64,000 nucleotides of DNA, from NCBI RefSeq assembly GCF_002270355.1, contig NZ_NJFZ01000032.1, positions 32,502 through 96,501 on the forward strand, given 5' to 3'. This DNA is from Flectobacillus sp. BAB-3569 (GTDB lineage Bacteria; Bacteroidota; Bacteroidia; Cytophagales; Spirosomataceae). Of this stretch, positions 8,608 through 16,624 are shown piece after piece (position 1 is the stretch's first letter; each line of letters begins with the position of its first letter). The position numbers were made by a program, and so were the translations under genes. Below the pieces are notes generated by a model that was not told where the DNA came from, did not search any database, and saw only the letters and a program-made list of their open reading frames with translations.

Positions 8608-9831
8608 TTAAATATATTGAAGTTTTAAAATAGAGGATACATGAGCTTGAGGTATGTCTCCTAGAATAATAGACTCCTTGCCAGCCAAATCAATGGAAAG
8701 ACAGGTATCAAAACCTAAAACTTTGTGTTCGTCAGCATCGAGAAAATAGACGGAGAAATAATACGAGCCTGCCCCTAAATAATTACTTGGAATTGTTCCT
8801 GTGACGCAGTGAAGGGTATTTACTCCCAAGTTTTTAAGAGGCGTGTCAATTTGTATCAAACATTCGCCTGAGAAACTGAACACAAATAATCTGACCATTA
8901 TTGAAATATCAGGAATAAGGTTCCAATATTCAAGTTCAAAACTTAAAGTTGCGTTTCGATAAATAATTTGGTTGACCCGCTCCGAGGGAGTAATAGATAC
9001 TTTCTTCACTCTTAAATATTGATTTCCTGGGGCTTCATCTGGTGAAATATAAACTTGACCCAAGAACTCGATTTTTTCCTGATATAAATATTTGGCAATC
9101 GTTGGAGTAGGTGCTCCAAACTCTTTGAGTTTACCTTTTTCCAGATAGGCAATTTGGTTACAAAGTTGCCTCAACGCTTGCATATCATGACTGATTATTA
9201 ACGCTGTTTTACCTTCATTAGAGGCTAATTCCCGCATTTTTACAAGGCATTTTTTCTGGAAATCTGCGTCACCTACTGCTAATACCTCATCTAAAATCAA
9301 AATATCGGCATCGAGATGTGCCGCTACCGAAAAGGCTAATCTCACATACATTCCACTCGAATAACGCTTCACAGGTGTATTGATAAACTCTTCGATTCCA
9401 GAAAATGCAATGATTTTATCAAGCTTTTGAGTTACTTCATGCTTTTTCATTCCCAAAATCTGAGCATTGAGAAATATATTTTCAAGTCCAGTGAGCTCTC
9501 CATGAAATCCAGTTCCGACTTCTAAAATACTTGATATCTTTCCTTTACCACGAATAAGTCCTGTAGTCGGGAGTAAAACCCTCGAAAGGATTTTCATGAG
9601 AGTTGATTTCCCTGAACCGTTTCTACCAATAATACCAATAACCTCGCCTTCATTTACGCTAAAGGAGATATCCTGTAATGCCCAAAAAGTATCATTGGAT
9701 GGATTTAGACTAGCTTTTTGAGTTAGTTGTTTCCAATATTTAATCAGGTCTTGACGTAACGTTTCGCTTCCGAGTTTACCAATTTCAAATGATTTTGAAA
9801 TATGGTCAAATTCAATCACAGGTTTGGCCAT
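8608..9831 (-). CDS. Polysaccharide ABC transporter ATP-binding protein (Wzt-type)
   Basis: This 407-residue ATPase energises export of a lipid-linked polysaccharide (O-antigen or teichoic-acid type, ABC-2 system). The nucleotide-binding domain occupies residues 1-245, with Walker A GRNGSGKST at 69-77, the signature YSSGM at 157-161 and Walker B ILILDE at 177-182. The C-terminal 155 residues form the extra beta-sandwich typical of Wzt proteins that recognise the modified non-reducing end of the chain. Its ATG overlaps the stop of the permease gene (TAATG), indicating translational coupling. Capping enzymes for the chain end are not obvious in the window. The symbol wzt would be reasonable, but orthology is not proven. 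Confidence 0.92.
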   Translation of the reverse strand: MAKPVIEFDHISKSFEIGKLGSETLRQDLIKYWKQLTQKASLNPSNDTFWALQDISFSVNEGEVIGIIGRNGSGKSTLMKILSRVLLPTTGLIRGKGKISSILEVGTGFHGELTGLENIFLNAQILGMKKHEVTQKLDKIIAFSGIEEFINTPVKRYSSGMYVRLAFSVAAHLDADILILDEVLAVGDADFQKKCLVKMRELASNEGKTALIISHDMQALRQLCNQIAYLEKGKLKEFGAPTPTIAKYLYQEKIEFLGQVYISPDEAPGNQYLRVKKVSITPSERVNQIIYRNATLSFELEYWNLIPDISIMVRLFVFSFSGECLIQIDTPLKNLGVNTLHCVTGTIPSNYLGAGSYYFSVYFLDADEHKVLGFDTCLSIDLAGKESIILGDIPQAHVSSILKLQYI

Positions 9832-10691
9832 TAGAGTACTTCTATGAATTTACTTTCAAACTTTCTGAAGATGAGCAAGGCAATCATACTAAATACCGTT
9901 ATTGAACCTAGCGAAATATAGAGTTCCATAGTCCAAAACTCACTTAACGAATAACATGCTCTGAAACTTTCGAAAATAGCCGTTAAGGGGTTAAACCAAA
10001 ACGCCCAAGATAACTCTTTCGAAACTAATGAAACAGGGTAAAACACTGGCGTAACAAACATATATAGTCTCATTACCAACTGGATAATATTTTCTAAATC
10101 CTTGTATTTGGTGGTAAGAATAAAAGAAAATGAACCCAGCGCCAATGCATATAATGCTACAAATGCAAGAAGAAAAGGAATTGCTATTAGGTTCAAATTA
10201 AAGGATACTTCCCAATTCGTAAAAAACTGATAAAATAAAACGGCAACGATAAAGAATAGAAGGTTTACACCGAGTTTGTAAGCTTGGACTAATACGCTAC
10301 TCAAGGGTAGAATGATTCTTGGAAAGTATACTTTTGATAAAATATGAGCATTGGTCCTGAAAGTGTACAGTGAACCAAACATACTATCCGCAAAAAAGCT
10401 CCAAAGCATATTACCTGTCAGGTAAAACAACAACGGGGGCATTCCATCTGTAGAAACTTTAATGATATTGGCAAAAACGAGCGTATATACAATCGTTGTG
10501 ATAAGTGGCTGGAAAATTAGCCAAAAGTTACCCAAAACGGTTTGTTTATGACTACTTTGTAAGTCCCTTTTGGTAAGACTCCAAATCAAATCAGTATGAT
10601 TCAATATTTTTTTGAAACTAAAATCGAACCATCCAACCGACGGTTTGATTTCCCATTCCCAATCATCAATCTGATTTGCGTCTAATTTCAT
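9831..10691 (-). CDS. Polysaccharide ABC-2 type permease (Wzm-type)
   Basis: This 286-residue inner-membrane permease partners the Wzt-type ATPase encoded next to it. An amphipathic N-terminus contains LIWSLTKRDLQSSHKQTVLG, the gate-helix motif of ABC-2 polysaccharide exporters. About six hydrophobic helices follow, including TIVYTLVFANII, LGVNLLFFIVAVLFYQFF and a final VFSMIALLIF. The stop codon overlaps the downstream start by one base, so the two subunits are made in coupled fashion. The HAD gene lies 140 bp upstream on the same strand. Confidence 0.92.
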   Translation of the reverse strand: MKLDANQIDDWEWEIKPSVGWFDFSFKKILNHTDLIWSLTKRDLQSSHKQTVLGNFWLIFQPLITTIVYTLVFANIIKVSTDGMPPLLFYLTGNMLWSFFADSMFGSLYTFRTNAHILSKVYFPRIILPLSSVLVQAYKLGVNLLFFIVAVLFYQFFTNWEVSFNLNLIAIPFLLAFVALYALALGSFSFILTTKYKDLENIIQLVMRLYMFVTPVFYPVSLVSKELSWAFWFNPLTAIFESFRACYSLSEFWTMELYISLGSITVFSMIALLIFRKFESKFIEVL

Positions 10692-10831
10692 AAGCGTATC
10701 AAAAGCTTGGATGTTATTAGATTAAGCGTTTAAAAATCAGGTTTACTGAAAGAAAAAAGGTGACAACGCGTACTTTTTCTTTCGCAAATACTTTGCCAAA
10801 TAACAATTTTCACAAAGGAATGATTAAGTGA

Positions 10832-11473
10832 TTAGGCTTTTTTACAAATAAATCTCTGTAGTTCCTCATGAGTTTTGAAGTGCCCTTTTGGATAATATTG
10901 TAGCTGTGGTTGCAACTCATCTTCATATCCCCAGTTAACCCATGCGCAATCCATACTAATTTTCATACAAGCTTCAATATCTCTGTTCTCGTCGCCTATG
11001 TACAAACACTCACGCAAGGGGTATTCAGTAGCTTTGAGTAGCTTTTTCAAAACCTTATCTTTGCCCATAAAATTTTCTGAGCAATAGATGTTTTTGAAGT
11101 GGGTAAAGTTTTGATTGTCAAGAAATTGAAGGATATTTTCTTTGCTATTAGAAGACACAATGTCTAGTGTGAAACCCTGCTGTTGAAGCGTTGTTAAAAA
11201 ATCAAAAATTCCGTCATAGGCTTGAAGAAACTGAATGTTTTGCTTGTATTTTTTGTATAGTACAGGAATAATAAAAGGGATTTGATAGAGCGGAATTCCC
11301 AGATATTCGGCTCGCTTTAGATAAGATAAATGTCTAATTTGAGGAATAGTTTCTGCTGAAATAAGCTTAAAGTTTTTTTCTGTAGCCAATTCATTGTAGA
11401 TTTTCAGAAAAATTGGGACAGAATTGGCAATAGTGCCATCAAAATCAAAAATGATGTGTTTATACGTTTGCAT
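10832..11473 (-). CDS. HAD-family hydrolase (phosphoglycolate-phosphatase-like)
   Basis: This 213-residue cytoplasmic HAD-superfamily phosphatase has motif I DFDGT with nucleophile D10 and acid D12, motif II VSSNSKEN near residue 108, the lysine of motif III in GKDKVLKKLL near 145, and motif IV GDENRDIEAC near 160-170. The helical cap inserted between motifs I and II places it with the phosphoglycolate phosphatase/beta-phosphoglucomutase group. The substrate is not predictable. Its place ahead of the polysaccharide exporter may mean dephosphorylation of a sugar-phosphate intermediate, but it could equally be a housekeeping gene. The ATG start follows a non-coding stretch. Confidence 0.85.
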   Translation of the reverse strand: MQTYKHIIFDFDGTIANSVPIFLKIYNELATEKNFKLISAETIPQIRHLSYLKRAEYLGIPLYQIPFIIPVLYKKYKQNIQFLQAYDGIFDFLTTLQQQGFTLDIVSSNSKENILQFLDNQNFTHFKNIYCSENFMGKDKVLKKLLKATEYPLRECLYIGDENRDIEACMKISMDCAWVNWGYEDELQPQLQYYPKGHFKTHEELQRFICKKA

Positions 11474-11606
11474 AGTATTAATAAGGCAACTGACCCAAAA
11501 AGGTTATTTACAACGATCTATTTATTCTGTTGTTTTGCAGTATCAAAATTGATTGACAGGTCTTCACTAAATTTTACATATCATATCCTACAGCCAATCC
11601 AAATTA

Positions 11607-12242
11607 ATGAACCGAATAGCAATATATGAAGATAACCCTAAACTTCGAGAATTACTCGAATTACTGATAAATTCTGCGGAGGAGTTTCTGGTGGTAGGGA
11701 AGCATCACAACTGTGAAGATATTTTACGGCATATCCAGTCTGAGTCACCAGATATGCTCATAATGGATATAGATATGCCTGTAATAGATGGAATTACTGG
11801 AGTGAAGTTGGTGAAAGAGAAATACCCTAATATGAAAGTAATCATGCATACCGTTTTTGAAGATGATGATCGACTATTTGCTTGTTTGAGCTACGGTGCA
11901 GATGGTTATATCCTGAAAAAAGATTCACCAAGTATGCTATTTGGCGCTATAAAACAGCTTTTTGAAGGTGGTGCTCCGATGTCGCCAGGTATTGCCAAAC
12001 GTATTTTGCAGACTTTTAGAAAACCTGCACCTACCCAAAATTCGTATCATTTGACTGAGCGCGAGAAAGAGGTGCTAGAGTATTTGACCAAAGGCTATTC
12101 CTATAAAATGATTGCTCACGAATGTTCTATTTCGATAGAAACCGTACGTCGTCATCTCAAAAATATCTATTTCAAACTTCAAGTTCAATGTGGCACCGAA
12201 GCCGTGGCAAAGGCAATTCGTGAGAAGATTGTCAATGAGTGA
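11607..12242 (+). CDS. Response regulator, NarL/LuxR family
   Basis: This 211-residue two-component regulator has a receiver domain at residues 1-120 and a LuxR-type DNA-binding domain at about 145-211. D9 forms the acidic pocket, D54 in LIMDIDMP is the phospho-acceptor, and a lysine lies in YILKKDSP near 106-113. The HTH contains LTEREKEVLEYLTKGYSYK and the recognition helix SIETVRRHLKNIYFKL. No histidine kinase is adjacent; the only kinase in the window, at 49161-50188, is LytS-type and usually pairs with LytTR regulators. It is therefore an orphan regulator with unknown targets. Divergence from the HAD gene suggests its own promoter, but I see no clear TAnnTTTG box. Confidence 0.93.
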   Translation: MNRIAIYEDNPKLRELLELLINSAEEFLVVGKHHNCEDILRHIQSESPDMLIMDIDMPVIDGITGVKLVKEKYPNMKVIMHTVFEDDDRLFACLSYGADGYILKKDSPSMLFGAIKQLFEGGAPMSPGIAKRILQTFRKPAPTQNSYHLTEREKEVLEYLTKGYSYKMIAHECSISIETVRRHLKNIYFKLQVQCGTEAVAKAIREKIVNE

Positions 12243-12261
12243 TTACCTTACATAGAGGCTA

Positions 12262-12292
12262 AACTAGTTCATGACTTAGTCTTGGACTTATT
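12262..12292 (+). repeat. Small palindromic repeat related to those at 14621-14790
   Basis: The sequence around CTAGTTCATGACTTAGTCTT resembles CTAGTTCAAGACTTCGTCTT at 14709-14728, followed in both cases by GGACT. The core GACTTAGTC/AAGACTTCGTCTT can form a short hairpin. Related sequences thus occur on both sides of the GH97 gene. Confidence 0.4.
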
Positions 12293-12310
12293 TTGTTAAC
12301 AGTTTATAAA

Positions 12311-12506
12311 CTGAAATCTTACCTAATCCGAGTCTAAGCCCCAGACTAGGTAAGAATCAAAATTGTTGCTGACGCAAGTTTGTCGGAGAAAACTCCGACA
12401 AGGGCGAAAAACTGAAATCTTACCTAATCCGAGTCTAAGCCCCAGACTAGGTAAGAATCAAAATTGTTGCTGACGCAAGTTTGTCGGAGAAAACTCCGAC
12501 AAGGGC
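12311..12506 (+). repeat. Tandem duplication, two units of about 95 bp with two hairpins each
   Basis: Two essentially identical units (12311-12405 and 12412-12506) repeat with a period of 101 bp. Each contains an imperfect palindrome with stem CTTACCT and AGGTAAG around AGTCT/AGACT, then a perfect 8-bp stem TGTCGGAG-AAAA-CTCCGACA. They lie between the regulator gene and the convergent GH97 gene, so the folded RNA would fall in the 3' region of either transcript. No T-tract follows the stems, so simple intrinsic termination is unlikely. Confidence 0.75.
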
Positions 12507-12517
12507 ACAAATCCAAC

Positions 12518-12545
12518 ATCCGAAATCCGAAATCCGAAATCGAAT
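12518..12545 (+). repeat. Short tandem heptamer ATCCGAA
   Basis: Three perfect copies of ATCCGAA and a partial fourth lie just beyond the 3' end of the GH97 gene. The tract is short and may be slippage-prone; no function is evident. Confidence 0.6.
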
Positions 12546-12550
12546 CCCCT

Positions 12551-14488
12551 TTATTTTACCCAAATAATACCACCTTCTGGTTGAATTACAAGGGTCGCTT
12601 CTCCAGAGTTTGCCACTTTCGTAGATTTAAAAGTTGGATTTCTTTTCTCGTCATCACTATATTCTGCAACGGTTTTTCCTGCAAACATGGGTAATTTTAC
12701 ATTGATTTTTAGCGCAGTTTTTTCAGCATTGACACCCACCAAATACCACTCATTGCCATGACGACGCGCCAATACGCAATATTTTCCTGGGTAACCATCC
12801 ACAAAAACGGTTTCGTCCCAAGTAGTTGGCACTTTTTTCATAAAATCAATTTCAAAACTTGGAACATCCGTCAAATTGTTTGGCGTGAGTGCAAAGTTCT
12901 GTACGGTTGTTTGGAATAAAACCGCGGTCGCTAATTGAAAAATATCCGTTGTTTTACGAGTTCTTCCTCCATTATTATTTCTGTTGAGACGTTTGTTGAG
13001 TAAAGTCCCTCCAAAATCCATACTTCCGACAGTATTTCTGATAAACGGATGCAGAGACGCATTAAATGCTTCATTATCATCAAAATGCTGATTGAAAATC
13101 AAGTTTTCAGATGCCAAAACTGCCTCACTGCTCACATAGTTAGGGTACATTCTTTCCCAACCGCGAGGAAGCGTACAACCATGGAAAATAATCATCAAAC
13201 CATATTCGTTGGCATCGCTTAAGATTTCTTCATAAAGCTGGATAGTTTCCTGTTTGTCACCTCCAAAGAAATCCACTTTCAAGCCTTTTACGCCTTGAGC
13301 TTTTAGCCACTTCATTTCTTTTTTACGAGCAATAGCATTATTCATGCAGTTTTTCGGACCTTGAGGGGCGTTGTTCCAAGCACCGTTGGAATTATACCAC
13401 AAAAACACATCTACCTTTTTAGAATGAGCATATTTAATCAATGCTTCCATGCGTTCATATCCGACATTTTTGTCCCAAAGTGCATCCATCAAAATATATT
13501 CATATCCTAATTTTTGAGCCAAATCAATAAACGTAATTTGGTCATCGTAGACCATACTGTCATCTTGCCACATAATCCAGCTCCAAGTGGCACGTCCTGC
13601 TTTATATTCCTGTGAAGGTGCATATAGTGGATCAACTACATCAAAAGGAATGGTTGTCTCCACAATCGGTTTCAAACTTGTTCCCACAGTGATGGTACGC
13701 CAAGGTGTTGTAGCTGGCAAAGCCATTGCTGGTTCGGCACTTCCATGACCGTTATTTTCGTCTTTTTCTGGAAATGAAATAGTAAACGTGCCATTATTGG
13801 ATTCACTCAATTTTGAACCACAATAGGCACCTGTTACACCTGTTTCCGAAACCAAAGCCCAAGCTTCTTTACCCACATGGAACAAGGCAGGGAAGGTATA
13901 TCCCAAACGATATTTGGAGTTTTGATTGAGTGCTGCATCTGCTTCGTACTCTTCTTCATAACTTGGTTTGGTACGCATCCAGCCACTTCCTGCAGGTGCT
14001 TGTGGGGTTAAAAAAGTAGTAGTGTTTGAAGGAAAACTAAAACCTGTTAGTTCTTTTTCGACAATACAGTTGGCAGTTTCTTTATATGGAAAAAGTCCAT
14101 AGCGAAAGGCAATATCGTTGTTGCTTACCTGAAAAGTAATTTCTAAAAGTTTTTTATCAGCATTTGAAAAAGTACAAACCACTTGGTTGGCAACATAGTG
14201 AATATTGGATTTTTTGATTCTACTTTGTTGGTAAGTCTTGTCGATTTGTTTTTCTTCTTTTTTGACAAAAGTCAAAGATTTGCTGAAGTCTCCGATACTC
14301 GTGGCAAGTCCCAATGGAGAGTTTTCCAACACCTTAATACCTTGATAAGTAACAGAATAATTCGCTTTGCCTTCTGTAACTGCCAAACTAACCTTCAGTT
14401 GTTTGTCGGGACTAAGAATGCTTACATTTTCCTGAGCGAAGCTTGAAATTTGCAGAAGCATCGCAACGATAAATAGTACTTTTTTCAT
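12551..14488 (-). CDS. Glycoside hydrolase family 97 enzyme (retaining type), secreted
   Basis: The enzyme has 645 residues from the ATG at 14488, which begins a clear signal peptide (MKKVLFIVAMLLQISSFAQ). A TTG four codons upstream is a less likely start. GH97 architecture is visible: an N-terminal beta-supersandwich (to about residue 280), a (beta/alpha)8 barrel (RATWSWIMWQDDSMVYDDQI near 300) and a C-terminal beta domain. The barrel carries KGLKVDFFGGDK, with D406 in the position of the nucleophile of retaining GH97 alpha-galactosidases; inverting alpha-glucosidases of the SusB type lack it. E455 in SSEAV is a candidate acid/base. Retaining alpha-galactosidase-like activity is inferred from this. 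A minus-strand TAGATTTG box at 14563-14570 is a possible -7 element. There is no SusC/D neighbour. Confidence 0.92.
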   Translation of the reverse strand: MKKVLFIVAMLLQISSFAQENVSILSPDKQLKVSLAVTEGKANYSVTYQGIKVLENSPLGLATSIGDFSKSLTFVKKEEKQIDKTYQQSRIKKSNIHYVANQVVCTFSNADKKLLEITFQVSNNDIAFRYGLFPYKETANCIVEKELTGFSFPSNTTTFLTPQAPAGSGWMRTKPSYEEEYEADAALNQNSKYRLGYTFPALFHVGKEAWALVSETGVTGAYCGSKLSESNNGTFTISFPEKDENNGHGSAEPAMALPATTPWRTITVGTSLKPIVETTIPFDVVDPLYAPSQEYKAGRATWSWIMWQDDSMVYDDQITFIDLAQKLGYEYILMDALWDKNVGYERMEALIKYAHSKKVDVFLWYNSNGAWNNAPQGPKNCMNNAIARKKEMKWLKAQGVKGLKVDFFGGDKQETIQLYEEILSDANEYGLMIIFHGCTLPRGWERMYPNYVSSEAVLASENLIFNQHFDDNEAFNASLHPFIRNTVGSMDFGGTLLNKRLNRNNNGGRTRKTTDIFQLATAVLFQTTVQNFALTPNNLTDVPSFEIDFMKKVPTTWDETVFVDGYPGKYCVLARRHGNEWYLVGVNAEKTALKINVKLPMFAGKTVAEYSDDEKRNPTFKSTKVANSGEATLVIQPEGGIIWVK

Positions 14489-14620
14489 AATTGAGTTCAA
14501 AAAGCATGACGCTTTATTAATTGGGGCTTAATAGATTAATTTGAATTTTGTAAATATTGTGTCAAATCTACACATTCTTATCTGTTTTAATGCTGATATT
14601 AACATAAAAACTAAAAATAA

Positions 14621-14790
14621 GCCTAGTTTACTACTTAGGTTCGGACTTATTTTTCCCAAGTCATCAACTTCAAAAAAGTACTAAAATAACAAAACAGTGT
14701 GTAATTCGCCTAGTTCAAGACTTCGTCTTGGACTCCCTTTTTTCTTAAGTTTTCAACTTCAAAAATCGAAATCATCACCTAACAATGTGT
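14621..14790 (+). repeat. Imperfect tandem repeat, two units of about 87 bp
   Basis: Unit 1 begins at 14621 and unit 2 at 14708, both with GCCTAGTT. Shared landmarks are a short palindrome, GGACT, a T-rich tract, AAGT, CAACTTCAAAAA, and AATGTGTAA or CAGTGTGTAA near the end. Identity is moderate, so the duplication is old. A related sequence lies at 12262-12292 on the other side of the GH97 gene. The region upstream of the outer-membrane cluster otherwise contains no ORF. Confidence 0.5.
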
Positions 14791-14953
14791 AAAAAGGGTT
14801 ACGTCCTATTTAAAACAAAGGAATAATCATTTTTAAAATTACTTAATTGTTTGAAATACAGGCAATTGTCCGCTTGTTCAATGACTAAAAAAGGGCATAG
14901 ATAAAGGCAAATAAACCCTCTTATTTTGGGTAAACATTTTCCTTGCCCTACTC

Positions 14954-15619
14954 ATGAATAAACTTTTCATACTACTATGCTTTTGGCAGATTCCGCTATT
15001 AGCGCAAGATTTGGGTGGTCTAAAGGGACAAAAGCCTGTCACTGTTTCAGGAGGTTTGAATTTAGGTTTTAATACTTATTCAAATCTTGAAGGCAGGCAA
15101 CGTCTCGACCCTTTTTCTTGGACTATTTCTGCCAGTCCTGTTATTTCGCTTTATGGTATTCAAATGCCATTCTTTTTCTTGATTAACCAACAAAGTCAGT
15201 CCTTTTCGGGGCCGTTCCAACAGTTTGGAATGAGTCCATCTTACAAATGGGCGAGACTACACTTGGGGTATCGTAACCTTAGCTATTCCAATTACACATT
15301 GGCTGGGCGAATGTTTTTTGGAGCAGGTATCGACCTGAATCCTGGCAAATTTCGCTTTTCTGCCATGTATGGACGCTTTCAACAAGCAAGTTTGCGAGAT
15401 ACAACTCGTAATACCTTTTCGTCTTTACCCTCTAGCTTCAGACGCATGGGGTATGCCGTAAAAGTAGGAGTGGGGTCTTCACAAAACTTCATCGACTTGA
15501 TTTATACCAAAGCATGGGACGAAGAAAATTCTATCAAAATCCCAATAGCCGAGGGTATCACTCCCGCCGAAAACACTACACTCGGCATTGTTTCTCAATT
15601 GACTTTTTTAAAAAAATAA
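14954..15619 (+). CDS. Outer-membrane beta-barrel-like protein, N-terminal part (frame-broken)
   Basis: The protein begins with a signal peptide (MNKLFILLCFWQIPLLAQ). It then shows alternating amphipathic strands rich in aromatic and polar residues, typical of an outer-membrane barrel or a large beta-sheet surface protein. The frame stops at a TAA right after a T6A7 run (15604-15616). In the -1 frame the same protein continues without interruption to 16611. The junction is A AAA AAA T in the zero frame, a textbook slippery heptamer, but a one-base deletion in a homopolymer is equally possible. I do not recognise the family beyond its barrel-like character. It heads the cluster with the TANFOR-like and FN3 proteins. 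Confidence 0.75.
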   Translation: MNKLFILLCFWQIPLLAQDLGGLKGQKPVTVSGGLNLGFNTYSNLEGRQRLDPFSWTISASPVISLYGIQMPFFFLINQQSQSFSGPFQQFGMSPSYKWARLHLGYRNLSYSNYTLAGRMFFGAGIDLNPGKFRFSAMYGRFQQASLRDTTRNTFSSLPSSFRRMGYAVKVGVGSSQNFIDLIYTKAWDEENSIKIPIAEGITPAENTTLGIVSQLTFLKK

Positions 15620-16611
15620 CTTGGTCGTCCGATGTTGGGGTAAGTGGTTATACCTCCGATGTAAATGCCAAAGATTTGACTGGAACCATATCGCTTGATA
15701 GTGATTTTTTGAAAAAACTATTTTTACTAAAACGAAGCACTCAGGTGGGTTATGCCGCCAATAGTAGTTTGAGGTTTAGTTCACGCTTTGCATCCTTACA
15801 AGTACAATACCGTTTGATTTCGACAGATTATAAGTCGATGGGTGCGTATTTTTTCAACAATGATGTACAAGAAATTCTCTTTTCTCCTTCTTTTTCTTTT
15901 TGGCAAGGTCGAGTAAATCTGAGTGGTAGTTATGGTATACAGCAAGATAACGTTAGTAAAACCAAGGCTACTCAAACCACCCGCAACATCGGATCGCTCA
16001 ATTTGTCAGTGCAACCCTCCACCAAATTTGGGATGTTGATGACCTATTCGAATTATGGTACTTTCCAGAATAATCCTGATAGAATTATTGATACCCTCAA
16101 AATCCAGCAGGTCAATCAAAGCTTGGTGGTAGCACCTCGTTTTTCTTGGGGCGACAGGGTGGTAAGTCATTCGATAAACCTAATGTCGAGTTACCAAAAC
16201 TCCAGCGATTACAATACTGTTTCCAAACAGTTATTAGAGTTTAATAACCTCTTTTTGTCTTTCAACTATCTGAGAAACAATATGAAACAGAAAATTACGA
16301 TAAGTCCAGGCGGGATTTTTATCAAAAACTTTTTGTCATACGGAAACACACAGTCGATGGGGGCAAGTTTGAATATTTCCAAAAACTTGAAGTCATTCTC
16401 TAATAGCTTGAATGTCAATTACAACCAAAACTATTATAAAGAAAATGCCAACGGTTATACATTCAATGCCCGATGGAACGGACGTATCAGACTATCGAGC
16501 AAACAACAACTTTCGTTGAGTGCAGCATTGCTCTACAACAAGGATCTCAAATTTGAAGCAAGAAATTTTACAGAAGTTTATACCCAAGCAGGTTACTCTC
16601 TCAACTTTTAA
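15616..16611 (+). CDS. Outer-membrane beta-barrel-like protein, C-terminal part (-1 frame)
   Basis: This is the continuation of the preceding gene in the -1 frame, starting at ITWSSDVGVSGYTSDV just after the A7 run. It has no start codon or signal peptide of its own at the natural junction; an upstream in-frame ATG at 15514 would only add an implausible basic out-of-frame segment. The 331 residues consist of repeated amphipathic strands (for example VNLSGSYGIQQDN, HSINLMSSYQNSS, MGASLNISKNL) and end in YTQAGYSLNF. A terminal aromatic residue is typical of outer-membrane barrels. Together the two parts would give about 552 residues. The next gene starts 13 bp later, which implies an operon. 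Confidence 0.7.
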   Translation: MTWSSDVGVSGYTSDVNAKDLTGTISLDSDFLKKLFLLKRSTQVGYAANSSLRFSSRFASLQVQYRLISTDYKSMGAYFFNNDVQEILFSPSFSFWQGRVNLSGSYGIQQDNVSKTKATQTTRNIGSLNLSVQPSTKFGMLMTYSNYGTFQNNPDRIIDTLKIQQVNQSLVVAPRFSWGDRVVSHSINLMSSYQNSSDYNTVSKQLLEFNNLFLSFNYLRNNMKQKITISPGGIFIKNFLSYGNTQSMGASLNISKNLKSFSNSLNVNYNQNYYKENANGYTFNARWNGRIRLSSKQQLSLSAALLYNKDLKFEARNFTEVYTQAGYSLNF

Positions 16612-16624
16612 ATCATTCAACGCC

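Noticed and set aside
12551..14488. Polysaccharide utilisation locus with the GH97, GH29 and SASA genes
   Set aside because: No SusC or SusD homologue is in the window, and the enzymes are kilobases apart on different strands and not linked as an operon.
15514..15615. Independent start of the second barrel ORF at the ATG at 15514
   Set aside because: The translated start (MGRRKFYQNPNSRGYHSRRK) is a basic out-of-frame shadow of the first ORF, with no signal peptide. The family text begins only after the A7 run.
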